A stretch of 16,366 bases of DNA, from the NCBI GenBank assembly GCA_903858975.1, contig CAIOKW010000227.1:1-16366 (forward strand), read 5' to 3'. A program made the translations under genes and the position numbers. Each line of letters starts with the position of its first letter. The stretch's first letter is position 1. Positions 13,509 to 16,366 of the stretch are shown one piece after another. The stretch is from Oligoflexia bacterium (GTDB lineage Bacteria; Bdellovibrionota; UBA1018; CAIMNF01). The notes below the pieces were generated by a model. That model did not search any database and had not been told where the DNA came from. It worked only from the letters and a program-made list of their open reading frames with translations.

Positions 13509-14611
13509 TGGTCAGAATCGAAAAGGGTTCTATCCTGATCTATCGAGTTTTCGATATCGCAGAAGAGGTTAATCTCTCGCGCGTTGAAGAACTCCTAACA
13601 TCAGAAGGAACGCGTGCCCGACTTCGATTCACCCTCACTCCAAGGCAAGTCGTCATCATGAGAAATGCCCCCGTGACCATGTCGCTCGGGGAAACTGATC
13701 TTACCCTTCACAATAAGAGCTTGAAGGTTGAGGCATTTGCAAAAATTTGGGACTATGGCGTCTTATCCATTATGTTTCAAGTCCCCATTGAAGCCGGTAC
13801 GGATTGGGATGCCCTTGTAGAAACCAGTGCACGCCTTGAAACGGACACACTCATTGATGAGGCTGCTCGATTTCGCGCTCAAGAACTGATGAACCTCGTT
13901 CGCCCTGCACTTAGAGACCCACACAGCTGGCAAGAGCTTGAAGACTATGTCATCTATTTCTTTGAGGAGATTAAGGGCATTGATAAATGTAGCGAGCTTT
14001 TAGAAAAAGTGGATGTCGCAAGGCTCATTCTTTCCGAAACCCAGACCAACCTTTCGGCACGATCGAGACAAGCGATTCTCGATGAAGGAACCTTCCAGTA
14101 TGCCGAAAATGATCTTACGGTCATCGACTGGAACAGTGCTATTGTGGTTGAGCCTTCAGGAAAAAAAGAAGTGCCTGAAGTGATTGAATTCGTACTGACT
14201 CACATGATGGAGATGCGTTATTACGATGATCTCTTGGATCAGAAGCTCGGCACCCTTTACGATTCCATCGAGGAATCTCGATCACGATTTTTCAGCAATC
14301 GATTCACCACCCTCTCTCGAGAAGCATCCGCACGGTATATTGAGTTTTCGGAGTTTATCGAACGCGTCGATAACTCTTTCAAAGTGGTTGGGGACTTCTA
14401 CCTCGCGAAGATCTTTAGGGCCGCGGGTGAACAGTTCCGGATTCCTGAATGGGAAGCAAATATTAGCCGAAAAATTAATCTCTTCTCGAATCTATCAGAA
14501 CTACTGCAAGGGGAAGTCAACGTAAACCGAAGTCTCTGGCTCGAGATCACCATCGTGGTGTTGATTCTCTTTGAACTGGCCACCACGTTTGCAAAGTTTG
14601 CGAATAGCTGA
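13508..14611 (+). CDS. RMD1/DUF155 family membrane-anchored protein
   Basis: A 367-aa protein overlapping the upstream stop by one base. It has the layout of the RMD1/YagE (DUF155) family: an N-terminal domain beginning with a tyrosine/alanine-type strand (ILIYRVFDIAEEVNL), a central helical part with EDYVIYFFEE and ARLILSETQTNLSARSR, and one C-terminal membrane segment preceded by LWLEITIVVLILFELATTF. Yeast relatives act in mitochondrial ribosome and membrane contexts; the bacterial role is not established. The C-terminal tail anchor suggests an inner-membrane location with the bulk in the cytoplasm. It converges with queF with only four bases between stops, and I see no terminator in that gap. 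Confidence 0.75.
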   Translation: MVRIEKGSILIYRVFDIAEEVNLSRVEELLTSEGTRARLRFTLTPRQVVIMRNAPVTMSLGETDLTLHNKSLKVEAFAKIWDYGVLSIMFQVPIEAGTDWDALVETSARLETDTLIDEAARFRAQELMNLVRPALRDPHSWQELEDYVIYFFEEIKGIDKCSELLEKVDVARLILSETQTNLSARSRQAILDEGTFQYAENDLTVIDWNSAIVVEPSGKKEVPEVIEFVLTHMMEMRYYDDLLDQKLGTLYDSIEESRSRFFSNRFTTLSREASARYIEFSEFIERVDNSFKVVGDFYLAKIFRAAGEQFRIPEWEANISRKINLFSNLSELLQGEVNVNRSLWLEITIVVLILFELATTFAKFANS

Positions 14612-14615
14612 TGAC

Positions 14616-15056
14616 CTATTCTTTTACGATTAAGCGATTCTTACCGACCTTCTTGTGGGTATGGGTCGCAGAGATGATCGTCTTAATATTACCGCGAACT
14701 TGGAAGTCAGCGGTCACCTTCATCTCCCAAGGGTCCAAAAGTTCCACGAGCTCGTCCATAATCTTATTGGTGACGTCTTCGTGATAAATTCCCTGATCCC
14801 GGAACTGATTGATATAGAGTTTGAGACTCTTCAGCTCGACACACCAGTCTTTTGGAACAAACTGAATGTGGAGTGTGGCAAAATCAGGAAATCCTGACAC
14901 CGGGCAAATACAGGTAAACTCAGGCGAGCTCATATCGATCACATAGCGACGGTGGGTCGTCCGATTTTGAAAGCGGAGGAGCTTTGCTTCTGCAATTTGC
15001 TTACGGCCATCCGCGCGTTCGGTCGACAAAACGAGGTTACGAGAATCTTTTTTCAT
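14616..15056 (-). CDS. queF: NADPH-dependent 7-cyano-7-deazaguanine reductase
   Basis: QueF reduces preQ0 to preQ1 in the cytoplasm, a late step in making the queuosine nucleoside of tRNA. This 146-aa protein is the short, single-domain (YkvM-like) form. FTCICPVSGFPDFA (residues 47-60) matches the FTxxCPxTGQPDFA region and places the catalytic Cys at 51. VELKSLKLYINQFRDQGIYHED carries the QueF signature E-(S/L)-K-S-(L/F)-K-x-Y segment and the His-Glu that binds substrate. The start ATG is preceded by GGGGAA. It diverges from the CDF exporter gene across 65 bases. I looked for a preQ1 riboswitch there and did not find one. Confidence 0.93.
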   Translation of the reverse strand: MKKDSRNLVLSTERADGRKQIAEAKLLRFQNRTTHRRYVIDMSSPEFTCICPVSGFPDFATLHIQFVPKDWCVELKSLKLYINQFRDQGIYHEDVTNKIMDELVELLDPWEMKVTADFQVRGNIKTIISATHTHKKVGKNRLIVKE

Positions 15057-15121
15057 TTCCCCTCTTTATCTCGATTGAGGAAGCTTGGCAAGCCGACTAA
15101 GCTAGGAGAGAAGGAGAAATC

Positions 15122-16126
15122 ATGCTTGAGGAAAAAATAGGTCACGATACTACGCCAAAACGACTCAGATTGACCGCTATTCTCACATCCTTGATCGGTG
15201 GGATCCTCATTCTCTGCCTGAAGATCTACGCTGCAAAGATCGCAGACTCCTCCGCCTTACGATCGGACGCCTTAGAAAGCACCGTAAACGTCCTTGCGGC
15301 AGCCTTTGGACTCGGTTCTCTTATTTTTGCTGAAAAGCCTGCAGACAAAGACCATCCCTACGGGCACGGCAAAATTGAGTATTTTGCACAGGCCTTTGAA
15401 GGCGGGCTGATTTCTTTGGCCGGTTTTCTTATCCTCATTGATACCCTCATTCGTGTCTTTCACCCCTCCCCAATGGACGAATTGGGCCTGGGACTAAAGC
15501 TCAGTGTCTTCGCGGGGGCCTTGAATGGGCTTTTAGGACTTTTGATCTATGTTACGGGCAAAAAATATCATTCTCAAATACTGATTGCCGATGGCATTCA
15601 TCTCATCACTGATCTCGTGACCTCTCTGGTGCTGGGGGTGGGATTGGTGGTGGTGCTGCTCACGGGCTGGACCTGGCTTGATCCCATCTTGGCTATCGGG
15701 GTCTCACTCTTCCTCTTTTCAACCGGATTTAAACTGGTTCAACACTCATCAAACGCTCTCTTAGATGCTGAAAACCCGACTCTCATTACTAAGATTGTAG
15801 GCTTTCTCAATGAGATCCCGAGGCGGTCCGTGATTACGGCTCACGAGTTAAAGGCTCAACAGTTTGGCCGAGACACTCATGTCGATCTACATGTCGTGGT
15901 GCCCGAATACCTCTCCATTAAAGACGCGCATGACGAGTCGGACCGATTTGCCGCTGATCTCTCCCAAAAACTGGGGCATGGGTCCGTCGTGCATACTCAT
16001 ATTGATCCATGCGAACGTGAGTACTGTAGCGAGTGTTCTTTCTTAGAGTGCCCTATTCGCGCAAACACCTTCCAAGGATTGAAGACATTTAGTTCAGATT
16101 CAGTGACGAAAATGGGCACCCACTAA
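15122..16126 (+). CDS. Cation diffusion facilitator (CDF) metal exporter with Cys-rich tail
   Basis: A 334-aa inner-membrane transporter that exchanges divalent metal for protons. The start at 15122 follows GAAGGAG. Six hydrophobic segments span about residues 18-215. Metal site residues lie in SDALEST (48-54), the loop DHPYGHGK (77-84) is a CDF hallmark, and ADGIHLITD (156-164) gives Asp157, His160 and Asp164. The cytoplasmic domain follows (THVDLHVVV, AHDESDRF) with THIDPCE. Unusual is the C-terminal extension with Cys297, Cys302, Cys305 and Cys310, spaced CxxxxCxxCxxxxC, a likely extra metal-binding or regulatory site. Substrate cannot be fixed from sequence; Zn, Fe or Mn are all possible. 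Confidence 0.9.
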   Translation: MLEEKIGHDTTPKRLRLTAILTSLIGGILILCLKIYAAKIADSSALRSDALESTVNVLAAAFGLGSLIFAEKPADKDHPYGHGKIEYFAQAFEGGLISLAGFLILIDTLIRVFHPSPMDELGLGLKLSVFAGALNGLLGLLIYVTGKKYHSQILIADGIHLITDLVTSLVLGVGLVVVLLTGWTWLDPILAIGVSLFLFSTGFKLVQHSSNALLDAENPTLITKIVGFLNEIPRRSVITAHELKAQQFGRDTHVDLHVVVPEYLSIKDAHDESDRFAADLSQKLGHGSVVHTHIDPCEREYCSECSFLECPIRANTFQGLKTFSSDSVTKMGTH

Positions 16127-16158
16127 AGTGTCTAAAAAATAAACAGCTGTCACACTTT
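16125..16158. promoter_or_regulatory. AAAGTGT / ACACTTT inverted repeat upstream of sigma-54 promoter
   Basis: Two 7-bp arms separated by 20 bases, beginning at the stop codon of the CDF gene and about 70-105 bp upstream of the -24/-12 element. It could be an activator site for the lipoprotein promoter. The long gap makes a terminator hairpin less likely. It may be chance. Confidence 0.3.
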
Positions 16159-16229
16159 CATAATTCTTCAATACAACGATTTCACTTAAGAACCCGTGTA
16201 AACACTTGTATCCTCACAAGCTTCATTAT

Positions 16230-16245
16230 TGGCACACCCTGTGCT
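16230..16245 (+). promoter_or_regulatory. Sigma-54 (-24/-12) promoter of terminal lipoprotein gene
   Basis: TGGCACACCCTGTGCT matches the sigma-54 consensus TGGCAC-N5-TTGCW at all but one of the core bases (G for the first T), with the canonical 10 bases between GG and GC. A start near 16257 would leave a leader of about 30 bases to the ATG at 16286. Transcription should need an enhancer-binding activator. Confidence 0.6.
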
Positions 16246-16285
16246 TCTACTCTAGGTAAGAGAGTTGAAAAGAGGGATGTGTTAT

Positions 16286-16366
16286 ATGAAAACGTTTAAA
16301 ATTTTATCAGTACTTGCAAGCCTAGTTGTTCTTTCAGCCTGCGGTTCAAATTCTACTCGTGACACC
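16286..16366 (+). CDS. Lipoprotein, N-terminal part (runs off window)
   Basis: ATG at 16286 is preceded by GAGGGATG-type ribosome sequence. The 27 visible codons encode MKTFKILSVLASLVVLSAC followed by GSNSTRDT: a textbook lipoprotein signal peptide with lipobox LSAC and lipidated Cys19. Residue +2 is Gly, so there is no Asp retention signal and outer-membrane sorting is possible. The gene continues beyond the window and its family is unknown. The strong sigma-54 promoter suggests conditional, activator-dependent expression. Confidence 0.85.
   Translation, partial: MKTFKILSVLASLVVLSACGSNSTRDT

Noticed and set aside
15057..15121. PreQ1 riboswitch in front of queF.
   Set aside because: The 65-base gap shows a small imperfect hairpin but not the conserved stem, A-rich tail and pseudoknot of known preQ1 classes.
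16104..16119. TGACGA half-site upstream of the sigma-54 promoter at 16230 as a further member of the dyad regulon.
   Set aside because: It lies in the CDF coding sequence, lacks the second arm and a partner 23 bp away, and its distance to the promoter is not 73 bp; a 6-mer of this kind is expected by chance.

Overview
The window looks like a Gram-negative chromosome carrying a small decayed mobile element. Lipobox signal peptides, an outer-membrane beta-barrel protein, HrpB, M17 aminopeptidase and QueF point to a proteobacterium-like host. Runs of lipoproteins with Pro/Thr linkers would suit Bdellovibrionota or a related group, but no marker gene fixes the taxon.

Left end (1-4623): the tail of an Ig-like repeat surface protein runs into a 125-bp sequence that recurs exactly at 4499-4623. 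The two copies bracket about 4.03 kb that reads as a remnant of a conjugative or integrative element. On the minus strand is a P-type type IV secretion cluster: a small zinc-ribbon protein, a 38-aa ORF, a VirB2-like pilin broken by an in-frame TGA, a VirB3-like protein, and only the N-terminus of a VirB4-like ATPase. Next come a secreted 155-aa protein with its own sigma-70-type promoter, a serine recombinase on the plus strand, and a sigma-54-type AAA+ activator (GSFTGA motif, Fis-type HTH) cut off at its Walker A. The most striking signal is regulatory. The secretion operon and the recombinase share one upstream architecture: two 16-bp TGACGA/TCGTCA sites 23 bp apart (one of the four keeps only half), then exactly 73 bp, then TGGCAC-N4-TTGCA. 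This resembles enhancer sites plus a -24/-12 promoter and suggests that the element's own activator switched on mating pore and recombinase together.

Middle (4586-12567, all minus strand): three consecutive predicted lipoproteins, two of them tandem paralogues, then an M17 leucyl aminopeptidase and the helicase HrpB. hrpB and pepA lie 34 bp apart and the lipoproteins follow pepA by 61 bp.

Right end (12594-16366): diverging from hrpB are an outer-membrane protein gene and an RMD1/DUF155 membrane protein gene that overlap by one base. They converge on queF, which diverges from a CDF metal exporter with an unusual Cys-rich tail. The window ends in the first 27 codons of a lipoprotein preceded by a near-consensus sigma-54 promoter.

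I saw no rRNA, tRNA, CRISPR array or intact insertion sequence.
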